Assembly (NCBI GenBank): GCA_026984355.1
Contig: JALSSG010000119.1
Coordinates: 1 to 13,572, forward strand
DNA length: 13,572 nt
Source: Hydrogenothermaceae bacterium
GTDB taxonomy: Bacteria > Aquificota > Aquificia > Aquificales > Hydrogenothermaceae
Reading direction: 5' to 3'
The notes beneath the pieces are model-generated. The model had not been told where the DNA came from, searched no databases, and saw only the letters and a list, made by a program, of their open reading frames with translations. Positions 1-6,429 of this stretch are shown here, piece after piece (the first letter of the stretch is position 1; each line of letters opens with the position of its first letter). The position numbers were made by a program, and so were the translations under genes.

Positions 1-445
1 TACACTTGGAGCAGGTAAAGGTGAAACTCTAAGCGGTATAGATATCGCAGCAGAAATAGTAAACGCTTTACCAAAAGATATGCAAGTAGAAATATTAGAA
101 GAAATCAGAAAAGAAGACAAAGTATTAGCTGACACTATAGAAGAAAAAATGTTTAAATTTGAAGATATTGTTAAACTTGACAACAGAGCTATTATTGAAA
201 TTCTTAAAAACGTTGATAAAAATGACCTTCTCCTTGCTCTTAAGGGAGCTCCTCAAGAAATTATTGACAAATTCCTGTCAAATATGTCTAAAAGAGCTGC
301 ACAGATGTTTATGGAAGACATGGAGGTTCTTGGACCTGTTAAAAAATCCGATGTGGAAAATGCAAGGAAAAAAGTTATTGCTAAGATAAAAGAACTTATT
401 GAAACAGGTGTTATAGAGTATGGTGCTGGAGAAGAATACCTATAA
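1..445 (+). CDS. fliG: Flagellar motor switch protein FliG, C-terminal part (5' truncated)
   Basis: FliG is the C-ring protein that meets the MotA stator and generates torque at the cytoplasmic face of the motor. The open frame enters from the left edge (first full codon at 2), so only the last 147 residues are present, covering the end of the middle domain and the C-terminal domain. The MFxF motif is seen as MFKF (visible residues 50-53). The torque-helix charge pattern known from E. coli K264, R281, D288, D289 and R297 is kept as K81, R98, E105, D106 and K114 in visible numbering, with conservative D-to-E and R-to-K changes. The end, GAGEEYL, resembles the usual FliG C-terminus. An ATG at 80 is internal and not the start. 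fliM follows after 12 bases. Identity is secure; the N-terminal domain lies outside the window. Confidence 0.96.
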   Translation, partial: TLGAGKGETLSGIDIAAEIVNALPKDMQVEILEEIRKEDKVLADTIEEKMFKFEDIVKLDNRAIIEILKNVDKNDLLLALKGAPQEIIDKFLSNMSKRAAQMFMEDMEVLGPVKKSDVENARKKVIAKIKELIETGVIEYGAGEEYL

Positions 446-457
446 AGGTAAGAGGTT

Positions 458-1408
458 ATGAGTGAAGAATTTTTATCTCAGGAAGAGATAGACGCTCTTT
501 TAGGTGGAGAAAAGAAAGAGGAAAAAGAGAAAAAGGATATAGAGCCCTTTGATTTTTCACAGATAGAAAGTGTAAAAAAAGGAAGTCTTCCGGGATTAGA
601 CCTTATATATGAAAGATGGGTTAAGACATTTAGAGAAGAAGCAAGGAAATTAGTAGCACAGATTAATATGGTATCAAAGGAAGATATATATATAACAAGA
701 TTTAACTCATTTATGTCAAAAATTCCCTTACCATCAGCATACGTGATTTTTAATATGAAGCCACTTAAAGACAGTGCTCTTTTAGTACTTGATTCCAGGC
801 TTGTTTTTACCATTATCAGTGTTCTTTTTGGGGGACCAGCTAAACCTTTTAAAGTAGAAGGAAGAGAATTTACAAAACTAGAAATGCATGTAGTTAATGA
901 TTTTATTGAAAAGATACTAGAGACGTTTGAAGAAACGTGGGAAACACTTTATCCAGTAAGTATAGAAACAAAATCTATAGAACTAAATCCAAACCTTGCA
1001 AAAATCGTCGCAGGAAATGAAAAAGTAATAATAGTTGAGATAATGGTAGATATTGATGGATATGAGGCTCCTTTATATTTTTGTTTCCCTCATGGAATGT
1101 TCCTTCCTATAAAGGACATAATCCACTCAGAATTTTCTGTAGAAGAAGATGATGAATGGAAAGAAAAACTTTTAAATAAAATATCTGTACTTGAGGCTAA
1201 ACTTCATTTAGAACTTTGCCGAAAAAGTTTTAAGGTAAAAGATATTCTGCAGTGGGATGTAGGAACTCAATTAGACCTTAAGGTAGATAAAGAAGATAAT
1301 TTGATTTTATTTGTTGAAAATGCACCAAAGTTTGCATGTAAATTAGGAAAGATAAAAGAAAAATATGCAGCACTTATAAAAAGCAGGATAGAAAAGAAAG
1401 ATGAGTGA
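458..1408 (+). CDS. fliM: Flagellar motor switch protein FliM
   Basis: FliM forms the middle of the C-ring, ties FliG to FliN and receives CheY-P to switch rotation. The 316-residue product is near the usual length. The N-terminal CheY-binding peptide is clear (FLSQEEIDALLGG, residues 5-17) and is followed by a Lys/Glu-rich linker. The CheC-like middle domain spans about residues 45-225 and contains FGGPAKPFKVEGREFTKLE-type sequence at 124-142. A C-terminal SpoA domain follows (about 238-305). The GGxG motif that contacts FliG in characterised proteins reads GGPA here (125-128), so the last Gly is replaced. The ATG at 458 is preceded by an AGAGGT-like ribosome binding site. The 3' end overlaps fliN by 8 bases. 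The intact CheY-binding peptide implies chemotactic control, although no che gene is in the window. Confidence 0.97.
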   Translation: MSEEFLSQEEIDALLGGEKKEEKEKKDIEPFDFSQIESVKKGSLPGLDLIYERWVKTFREEARKLVAQINMVSKEDIYITRFNSFMSKIPLPSAYVIFNMKPLKDSALLVLDSRLVFTIISVLFGGPAKPFKVEGREFTKLEMHVVNDFIEKILETFEETWETLYPVSIETKSIELNPNLAKIVAGNEKVIIVEIMVDIDGYEAPLYFCFPHGMFLPIKDIIHSEFSVEEDDEWKEKLLNKISVLEAKLHLELCRKSFKVKDILQWDVGTQLDLKVDKEDNLILFVENAPKFACKLGKIKEKYAALIKSRIEKKDE

Positions 1409-1919
1409 AGAAGAAAAAAATAAACAGGAAAATATGGAGCAAGAACACCAAGAAGAACAAGAAGAAGTCTCACAAGAAGACTTGGCAGCTCAGTGGGAGC
1501 AGATGGTACAGGAAGAAGAAGCACAAACAGATACACAGGAAAATCAAGAAGATTTAGCAGCTCAATGGGAACAGGCTTTATCACAGCAAGAAACTAAAGA
1601 ATACTCAAACCAAGAAGAAAAAAACCTATCTACATCTGTTTTATCAACAGAAGAAAAACTCGTATTCTTAATGGATATTCCTCTAGAGATTTCTGTAGAG
1701 ATTGGAAGTACGAAAATGCCTCTTGAAGAGATACTAAAGTTAAATCCAAACTCTGTTGTAGAACTGGATAAATTTATAAACCAGCCAGTAGACCTTAAAG
1801 TAAATGGAAAACTTATAGCACAGGGAGAGCTTTATACAGTAAAAAATCACTTTGGAATAAAAATAACAAACATAATAACACCACAAGAAAGACTAAAACT
1901 TTTAGATGAGCTACTTTAA
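1401..1919 (+). CDS. fliN: Flagellar motor switch protein FliN with long acidic N-terminal tail
   Basis: FliN forms the base of the C-ring and docks the FliH/FliI export ATPase complex. The 172-residue protein has one C-terminal SpoA domain (about residues 86-168) with the familiar MDIPLEISVEIG start and a hydrophobic/basic end (GIKITNIITPQERLKLL). The first 80 or so residues are a Glu/Gln-rich, probably disordered tail, longer than the short tail of enteric FliN. The tail contains the ten-residue peptide QEDLAAQWEQ twice (25-34 and 49-58). This resembles the short Asp-Leu/Trp-containing segment near the N-terminus of other FliN proteins (Salmonella has DDLWADAL), but the function of the duplicate is unknown. 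The ATG at 1401 lies inside the end of fliM, suggesting translational coupling. FliY is less likely because no CheC domain is present. Confidence 0.94.
   Translation: MSEEEKNKQENMEQEHQEEQEEVSQEDLAAQWEQMVQEEEAQTDTQENQEDLAAQWEQALSQQETKEYSNQEEKNLSTSVLSTEEKLVFLMDIPLEISVEIGSTKMPLEEILKLNPNSVVELDKFINQPVDLKVNGKLIAQGELYTVKNHFGIKITNIITPQERLKLLDELL
1473..1574 (+). repeat. Two 30-base direct repeats in fliN coding QEDLAAQWEQ
   Basis: Copies at 1473-1502 and 1545-1574 lie 72 bases (24 codons) apart in the same reading frame. The encoded ten residues are identical. The DNA differs at four sites (GAC/GAT, TTG/TTA, CAG/CAA, GAG/GAA), all of them silent third-base changes. This is an old duplication whose peptide has been kept, rather than a recent slippage repeat. 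Confidence 0.9.
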
Positions 1920-1931
1920 ATGAGGTAAAAG

Positions 1932-2651
1932 ATGGGAATAAATTTCCAACCAATATATATACTGGCGTCTGGTTCAGAAAGAGCGAAAGATATGTTAGAT
2001 ACTGTATCAAACAATCTTGCAAATATTAATACTCCCGGTTTTAAAAAACTTATATTAAGAGAGATGAGCCAGAATATACCAAATAATCCGGGAAAATCAA
2101 AAGAGTTATTTACATTTGCAAGGTTTAATGATAATCCTGTCATTCTAAATCAAGGTACATTAAAAGAAACCAAGAGAAAGTTAGATTTTGCAATAACTGG
2201 AGAAGGATTTTTCACAGTACAGGATAAAGCAGGTAATATTTTTTTAACAAGAAATGGACACTTTTTTATAGACAAAACAGGAACACTTATAGACCAGAAT
2301 GGAAACATAGTTTTAGATGAAAATAACAATCCTATAACAATAGATTCATCTAAAGACCTTATAGTGCTAAAGGATGGTACAGTACATCAGGGAAACAACC
2401 AGATAGCAAAACTTAAAATTACTAACTACCAGTCTGTTAAACCTGTAGGTAATTCCTACTACACACCAGCAGGAAATCAGATAGCTTCAAACTACCAGAT
2501 ACACCAGGGGTTTTTAGAAAATTCTAATGTAAACGGTATAAAAGAGATGATAAATCTGATAGAAGCAAATAGAAGATTTGACATATATGGAAACTTGATT
2601 AGAGCTTTAGACCAGTTAGAGCAAAAAACCCATGAAATAGGAAGAGCATAA
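1932..2651 (+). CDS. flgF: Flagellar proximal rod protein FlgF (FlgG-like paralogue)
   Basis: This is a rod/hook-family axial protein exported through the flagellar type III apparatus to build the periplasmic rod. The 239 residues carry the family N-terminal signature (TVSNNLANINTPGFKK, about 24-39) and the C-terminal coiled-coil signature (GFLENSNVNGIKEMINLIEANRR, about 195-217). Between them is the DFAITGEGFFTVQ segment typical of FlgE/F/G proteins. It is shorter than the next gene product and lacks the FlgG-specific stretch after the N-terminal helix, which is why it is called FlgF rather than a second FlgG. Annotators of related genomes may name it flgG1. The ATG at 1932 has a GAGGT site at 1922-1926 with five-base spacing. 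It follows fliN by 12 bases and flgG by 13. Confidence 0.88.
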   Translation: MGINFQPIYILASGSERAKDMLDTVSNNLANINTPGFKKLILREMSQNIPNNPGKSKELFTFARFNDNPVILNQGTLKETKRKLDFAITGEGFFTVQDKAGNIFLTRNGHFFIDKTGTLIDQNGNIVLDENNNPITIDSSKDLIVLKDGTVHQGNNQIAKLKITNYQSVKPVGNSYYTPAGNQIASNYQIHQGFLENSNVNGIKEMINLIEANRRFDIYGNLIRALDQLEQKTHEIGRA

Positions 2652-2658
2652 GGAGGAT
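2651..2658 (+). promoter_or_regulatory. Strong Shine-Dalgarno site for flgG
   Basis: AGGAGGAT begins at the last base of the flgF stop codon, six bases before the flgG ATG at 2665. It is among the strongest ribosome binding sites in the window and fits the high copy need of the distal rod subunit. Confidence 0.85.
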
Positions 2659-2664
2659 ATAAAA

Positions 2665-3465
2665 ATGATTAGAGCATTATGGACTTCAGCATCAGGTATG
2701 GAAGCACAACAGATAAACCTTGATGTGATATCTAACAACATAGCAAATGTTAACACAACAGGATTTAAAAGAAGTAGAGCAAATTTTGAAGACCTTATAT
2801 ACCAGACTATCAGAGACCCTGGAGTTATGAGTTCAAACCAAAATAGAGTCCCTTCAGGTATTCAGATAGGTTTAGGAGTAAAGCTATCTGATGTTTCAAA
2901 AATACATTCACAGGGAAGTTTGATAAAAACAGACAGGAATTTAGACCTTGCAATACAGGGAGATGGATACTTTAGAATTGAGCTTCCAAATGGAGGAGAG
3001 GCATACACAAGAGCAGGAAGTTTTCATATAGATAATGAAGGATTTTTAGTAACATCAGAAGGATACAGGCTAAGTCCAAATATACAAATCAGTGCCCCAG
3101 AAACCCTTGTAAGTATCTCAATAAGCCCAAATGGAAAAGTTTTTCTTGTTAGAAATGAAGGTGGACAACAAACAACAGAAGAGCTTGCCGATATAAAACT
3201 CTATAAATTCATTAACCCAGCAGGACTAAAATCTATCGGACAAAATCTTTATCTATATACAGATGCATCTGGAGAACCTATAGAAGGAGACCCAAACACA
3301 GATGGATTTGGAAAAATAGCACAGGGATTTTTGGAAGCATCTAACGTAAACATAGTAGAAGAAATGGTCAATCTAATAGTAGCCCAGCGAGCGTACGAAA
3401 TAAATTCTAAGGGAATAATAACAGCAGATGAAATGCTTAGAACTGTTGGAACTCTTAAATCATAA
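2665..3465 (+). CDS. flgG: Flagellar distal rod protein FlgG
   Basis: FlgG builds the distal rod, the drive shaft that crosses the peptidoglycan and the P and L rings. All landmarks of the family are present in 266 residues, close to the usual 260. The N-terminal helix has MIRALWTSASGM and ISNNIANVNTTGFKR (residues 1-12 and 22-36). The FlgG-specific insert, YQTIRDPGVMSSNQNR to PSGIQIGLG (about 46-71), is the stretch known to distinguish the straight rod from the curved hook. LDLAIQGDGYF lies in the middle, and the C-terminal GFLEASNVNIVEEMVNLI helix follows. The final 38 bases may overlap the start of flgA, the next gene. Identification is secure. Confidence 0.97.
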   Translation: MIRALWTSASGMEAQQINLDVISNNIANVNTTGFKRSRANFEDLIYQTIRDPGVMSSNQNRVPSGIQIGLGVKLSDVSKIHSQGSLIKTDRNLDLAIQGDGYFRIELPNGGEAYTRAGSFHIDNEGFLVTSEGYRLSPNIQISAPETLVSISISPNGKVFLVRNEGGQQTTEELADIKLYKFINPAGLKSIGQNLYLYTDASGEPIEGDPNTDGFGKIAQGFLEASNVNIVEEMVNLIVAQRAYEINSKGIITADEMLRTVGTLKS

Positions 3466-4384
3466 AACCAAGGTTATCCTCCTTTCTCTCCTTTTCCTTT
3501 TTTTTAATGGGTTTGCAGTAAACATAAAATTAAAACAGTTCTCAAAAGTAGAAACCCAGAACATTTATCTAAAGGATATCTCTTACATACAGGCTAAAAA
3601 CCAAGATTTTAAACAATTCTTACAAAATATAGTAATAGATAAATCACCACCACCACAAAAAACAAAACTCATAACAAAAAAACAGATTATAGAAAAACTA
3701 AAAAATTATCATTTAGACCTTTCCTCAATAAGAATAACTGGGAATAAAACACTAGTTTTGTCTGACTTTAGAGAATTACCTTTAGATAAAGTAAAGAAAG
3801 ATATTACATCATTCTTAAAAAAACACGTGCAGAATATAAAAATCCAATCCATAAACATAACATCAAGAAAACTATTTGTACCATCTAAATACAAAACCAA
3901 CATACATATTCGCTCTAAAACAGGAAATTACATATACCTTGATTATATAGTTTCCTTTAACCAAAAAAGCATAAAACTACCTATTTCTGTACAATACTCT
4001 ACTGTTAAAACTGTGGTAATAGCGAACAAATATATACCAAAAGGGAAAAAAATCTCACAGGAAGATATAAAACTTATAAAAATGTCTAATGTTCGGGATG
4101 AATTTATCGAAAATATAAAACAGGCTGTTGGAAAAATTGCAAAAGTGAATATAAAGGCAAACAGTCCTATTAAAAAGTATTATTTAAAGCCGGATTTTTT
4201 AGTAAAGAAAAATGACAAAGTTAAGGTAATTTACAGCAACAAAGTGATAAGAGTAGAGCTTATAGGACAGGCTTTAGAAAATGGAGAAAAAGGACAGATA
4301 ATAAAAGTTAAAAATATATCATCAGGGAAAAAGATAAAATGCAAAGTAATAGACAGAAAAACCGTCTTATTTATAGGAAATTGA
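3428..4384 (+). CDS. flgA: Flagellar P-ring assembly chaperone FlgA
   Basis: FlgA is a periplasmic chaperone that helps FlgI polymerise into the P ring. The 318-codon frame has a hydrophobic signal segment (about 15-30, KVILLSLLFLFFNGFA), with probable cleavage near A30. A divergent middle part follows, then a SAF/ChapFlgA C-terminal region (about 195-318) with VVIANKYIPKGKKISQEDI and a later AVGKIAKVNIKANSPI. The position between flgG and flgH/flgI supports the call. The start is uncertain. ATG at 3428 gives a long n-region and a 38-base overlap with flgG, but has no well-spaced ribosome binding site. TTG at 3446 would give a more ordinary signal peptide, also without a clear site. Translation probably depends on ribosomes finishing flgG. 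The protein is very rich in Lys and Ile. Confidence 0.88.
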   Translation: MKCLELLELLNHKTKVILLSLLFLFFNGFAVNIKLKQFSKVETQNIYLKDISYIQAKNQDFKQFLQNIVIDKSPPPQKTKLITKKQIIEKLKNYHLDLSSIRITGNKTLVLSDFRELPLDKVKKDITSFLKKHVQNIKIQSINITSRKLFVPSKYKTNIHIRSKTGNYIYLDYIVSFNQKSIKLPISVQYSTVKTVVIANKYIPKGKKISQEDIKLIKMSNVRDEFIENIKQAVGKIAKVNIKANSPIKKYYLKPDFLVKKNDKVKVIYSNKVIRVELIGQALENGEKGQIIKVKNISSGKKIKCKVIDRKTVLFIGN

Positions 4385-5043
4385 TTTTAGTAGGAATATT
4401 TATTTTTCTAACAGGATGTGCCCAGAAACCAAACTATGTTTCTACACATCAGTATAAACCTCAACCACCTCAAATGATAACAGTACCAGAAGAAAAACCG
4501 CCAGGTTCTTTATTTACAGGAAATCCTAATAACCTGTTTAACGATGATAAAGCCCTAAAAGTAGGAGATATACTTACTATAAAAGTTGTAGAAAATGTTG
4601 TAGGTTCTGGAAGTGCAGCTACAAAAACACAAGAACAATCTAATCTTGGTTTAGATTTTCCTGCTGTAAATATTCTTGGTAAATCTATCCCAAAACAAAC
4701 ACCTATAGCATCTGTAAAGGCTTCATCTGGACAAAACTTTAAAGGAACAGGAGATACAAGTAGAAAAGCAAAGCTGATAGCAACAATCACAGCTAGAGTA
4801 GTAAAAGTATATGAGAACGGTAATCTATATATAGTTGGGAAAAAAACAATAAAAATAAATGATGATACACAAGAGTTGGTAATATCTGGAATTGTAAAAC
4901 CTACATACATTCAACAGGATAATTCTGTTTTATCTACTCAGATTTCAGACATGTATGTAGAATACAACGGAAAAGGATACATCACAGATAGTCAGGAGCC
5001 AGGATGGTTAGCAAAATTTTTAACAAAAATATGGCCTTTTTAA
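4339..5043 (+). CDS. flgH: Flagellar L-ring lipoprotein FlgH
   Basis: FlgH forms the outer-membrane L ring, the bushing around the distal rod, so its presence indicates a diderm cell. The 234 residues start with a basic n-region, a hydrophobic core and the lipobox LTGC with lipidated Cys27. The mature part matches FlgH closely: SLFTGNPNNLFNDD, KVGDILTIKVVE (74-85), NFKGTGDTSR (133-142), ENGNLYIVGKK (159-169), SGIVKP (183-188) and the terminal PGWLAKFLTKIWPF (221-234). ATG at 4339 has an AGGGA site at 4324-4328 (10-base spacing) and supplies the basic residues needed by a signal peptide. TTG at 4381, overlapping the flgA stop, is a weaker alternative. The gene overlaps flgA by 46 bases and flgI by 40. 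Confidence 0.96.
   Translation: MQSNRQKNRLIYRKLILVGIFIFLTGCAQKPNYVSTHQYKPQPPQMITVPEEKPPGSLFTGNPNNLFNDDKALKVGDILTIKVVENVVGSGSAATKTQEQSNLGLDFPAVNILGKSIPKQTPIASVKASSGQNFKGTGDTSRKAKLIATITARVVKVYENGNLYIVGKKTIKINDDTQELVISGIVKPTYIQQDNSVLSTQISDMYVEYNGKGYITDSQEPGWLAKFLTKIWPF
4994..4998 (+). promoter_or_regulatory. Ribosome binding site fixing the flgI start
   Basis: AGGAG lies five bases before ATG 5004, inside the flgH coding sequence. It favours 5004 over the in-frame ATG at 5031 and so places the flgI signal-peptide codons within the end of flgH. Confidence 0.75.
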
Positions 5044-6119
5044 TAGGTTTTTTAATACTATCTCTCACACAATTTGTATTTCCTAAAGAAACAAAAATAG
5101 GAACAGAAGTCAATGTAGAAGGAGTAAGGACAAACTATCTTACTGGATATGGAATAGTTGTAGGACTAAACGGCACTGGTGATGGAACAACAAGTAGATT
5201 TACACTGATTAGTATTGCTAATATGCTCAGAAAAATGGGCATTTTTATAGACCCAAATCTAGTAAGAACAAGAAACGCAGCTGCAGTTATAGTAACTGCT
5301 AACATGCCTCCATTTGCAAAATCCGGTATGAAATTTGATGTTACAGTTGCTTCCCTTGGTGATGCTAAAGACATAGGAAATGGAGTTTTAATAAGAACTC
5401 CTCTCTTTGGCCCTGATGGTAAAGTTTACGCATTTGCACAGGGAACAGTGTCAACAGGAGGAGGATTTACTGTATCAAACAAAGGTGGAAAAGTACAGAA
5501 AAACTTTTCTACAACAGGAGTAATAATAAATGGTGGAATTATAGAAAGAGATTTACCATTTAGTATAAAAAATATAAAAAAAATAAAGCTTACACTAAAA
5601 CATCCAGACTTTTCTAAAGCATTCTCTATAGAAGAAGCTATAAACAAAACATTTGGAAAAAAATTAGCAAAGGCTTTAGACACATCAACAATAGAACTAA
5701 ACATACCAGAAAATGAAGAACCTGTATCATTTTTAGCCAAAGTAATGAACATAAAGATAAAAACAGATAGTGAGCCAGTAGTAGTAATATATGAAAGAAC
5801 AGGAACAGTTATAATGAGTGGAGATATAAAGATTGACGCTCCTGTATATGTATCCCATGGAAATATATATGTAGCTGTAGAAAAAACACCTATAATATCT
5901 CAACCACCTCCTTTATCTCAGGGACAAACAGTAATAACACAGCAAGTTCAAACTAAAGTAGTAGAAGAAAGTGGTAGGATTTTTTCTATAGACTCTCCAA
6001 GATTAAAAGACCTTGTAAAAGTATTAAATGACCTTGGTATATCACCAAGAGACCTAATTGCAATAATACAAGCTATAAAGAATGCAGGAAAACTACACGC
6101 AAAAATAGTAGTAATGTAG
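5004..6119 (+). CDS. flgI: Flagellar P-ring protein FlgI
   Basis: FlgI is secreted through Sec and polymerises around the rod in the peptidoglycan layer. The 371 residues have a signal peptide (basic MVSKIFNK, then a hydrophobic stretch to about 24) and a mature domain with all familiar blocks: VEGVRTNYLTGYGIVVGLNGTGDGT (38-62), RNAAAVIVTANMPPFAKSG, DVTVASLGDAKDIGNGVL, TPLFGPDGKVYAFAQG and the C-terminal LKDLVKVLNDLGISPRDLIAIIQAIKNAGKLHA. The signal-peptide cleavage site is not obvious because no AxA motif is seen. No cysteine occurs anywhere in the protein, so the disulfide described for enteric FlgI cannot form. FlgA, its chaperone, is encoded two genes upstream. Confidence 0.97.
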   Translation: MVSKIFNKNMAFLIGFLILSLTQFVFPKETKIGTEVNVEGVRTNYLTGYGIVVGLNGTGDGTTSRFTLISIANMLRKMGIFIDPNLVRTRNAAAVIVTANMPPFAKSGMKFDVTVASLGDAKDIGNGVLIRTPLFGPDGKVYAFAQGTVSTGGGFTVSNKGGKVQKNFSTTGVIINGGIIERDLPFSIKNIKKIKLTLKHPDFSKAFSIEEAINKTFGKKLAKALDTSTIELNIPENEEPVSFLAKVMNIKIKTDSEPVVVIYERTGTVIMSGDIKIDAPVYVSHGNIYVAVEKTPIISQPPPLSQGQTVITQQVQTKVVEESGRIFSIDSPRLKDLVKVLNDLGISPRDLIAIIQAIKNAGKLHAKIVVM

Positions 6120-6129
6120 GGAGGATAAC

Positions 6130-6429
6130 ATGGAAAGAGTAAAACCTGTAGTTCCTTACTGGGATATTCAGAATCTAAATAATATAAAAACACCAGAAGA
6201 AGCAGTAAAATCATTCGAAGCTTACTTTATAAAAACAATCTTAAAAGAGTTAAGGAAATCTATACCAGATGGATTATTTAACACATCTTTTTCTTCAAAA
6301 ATGTATCTTGATATGTTTGATATGCAGATTGCACAAACAATAGCAGAATCAGACCAGCTTGGATTAAAAGAGTATCTTCTACAGGGATTAAACCAGCTTC
6401 AAGCATCAAAAGTATACAGGAAAGAATAA
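6130..6429 (+). CDS. flgJ: Rod-binding protein FlgJ, single-domain form
   Basis: This 99-residue protein matches the rod-binding domain found at the N-terminus of FlgJ, which caps or scaffolds rod assembly in the periplasm. Visible signs are AVKSFEAYFIKTILKELRKSIP (about 25-46) and MFDMQIAQTIAESDQLGLKEYLL (about 62-84), which is the usual spacing. The muramidase domain of enteric FlgJ is absent, as in many bacteria outside the beta- and gammaproteobacteria, so a separate peptidoglycan hydrolase must open the wall. No signal peptide is seen, in keeping with export through the flagellar apparatus. A strong GGAGG site at 6120-6124 precedes the ATG by five bases. Its stop overlaps the flhA start by one base (TAATG). 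Confidence 0.88.
   Translation: MERVKPVVPYWDIQNLNNIKTPEEAVKSFEAYFIKTILKELRKSIPDGLFNTSFSSKMYLDMFDMQIAQTIAESDQLGLKEYLLQGLNQLQASKVYRKE

Noticed and set aside
159..389. 76-codon frame overlapping fliG
   Set aside because: It is a +1-shifted shadow of the FliG C-terminal domain with a Leu/Lys-rich product and no independent start signals.
1420..1640. GAA/CAA-rich purine tract in fliN as a possible simple-sequence repeat or phase-variable tract
   Set aside because: The tract is irregular, without a uniform repeat unit long enough for slippage. It is explained by Glu/Gln-rich coding, apart from the 30-base duplicate reported separately.
3187..3194. GCCGATAT, resembling a sigma-28 -10 element
   Set aside because: It is inside the flgG coding region, no TAAA-type -35 lies 15 bases upstream, and no gene starts suitably downstream.
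4470..4910. 146-codon minus-strand frame opposite flgH
   Set aside because: flgH has conserved motifs along its whole length on the plus strand. The antisense product shows no family features.
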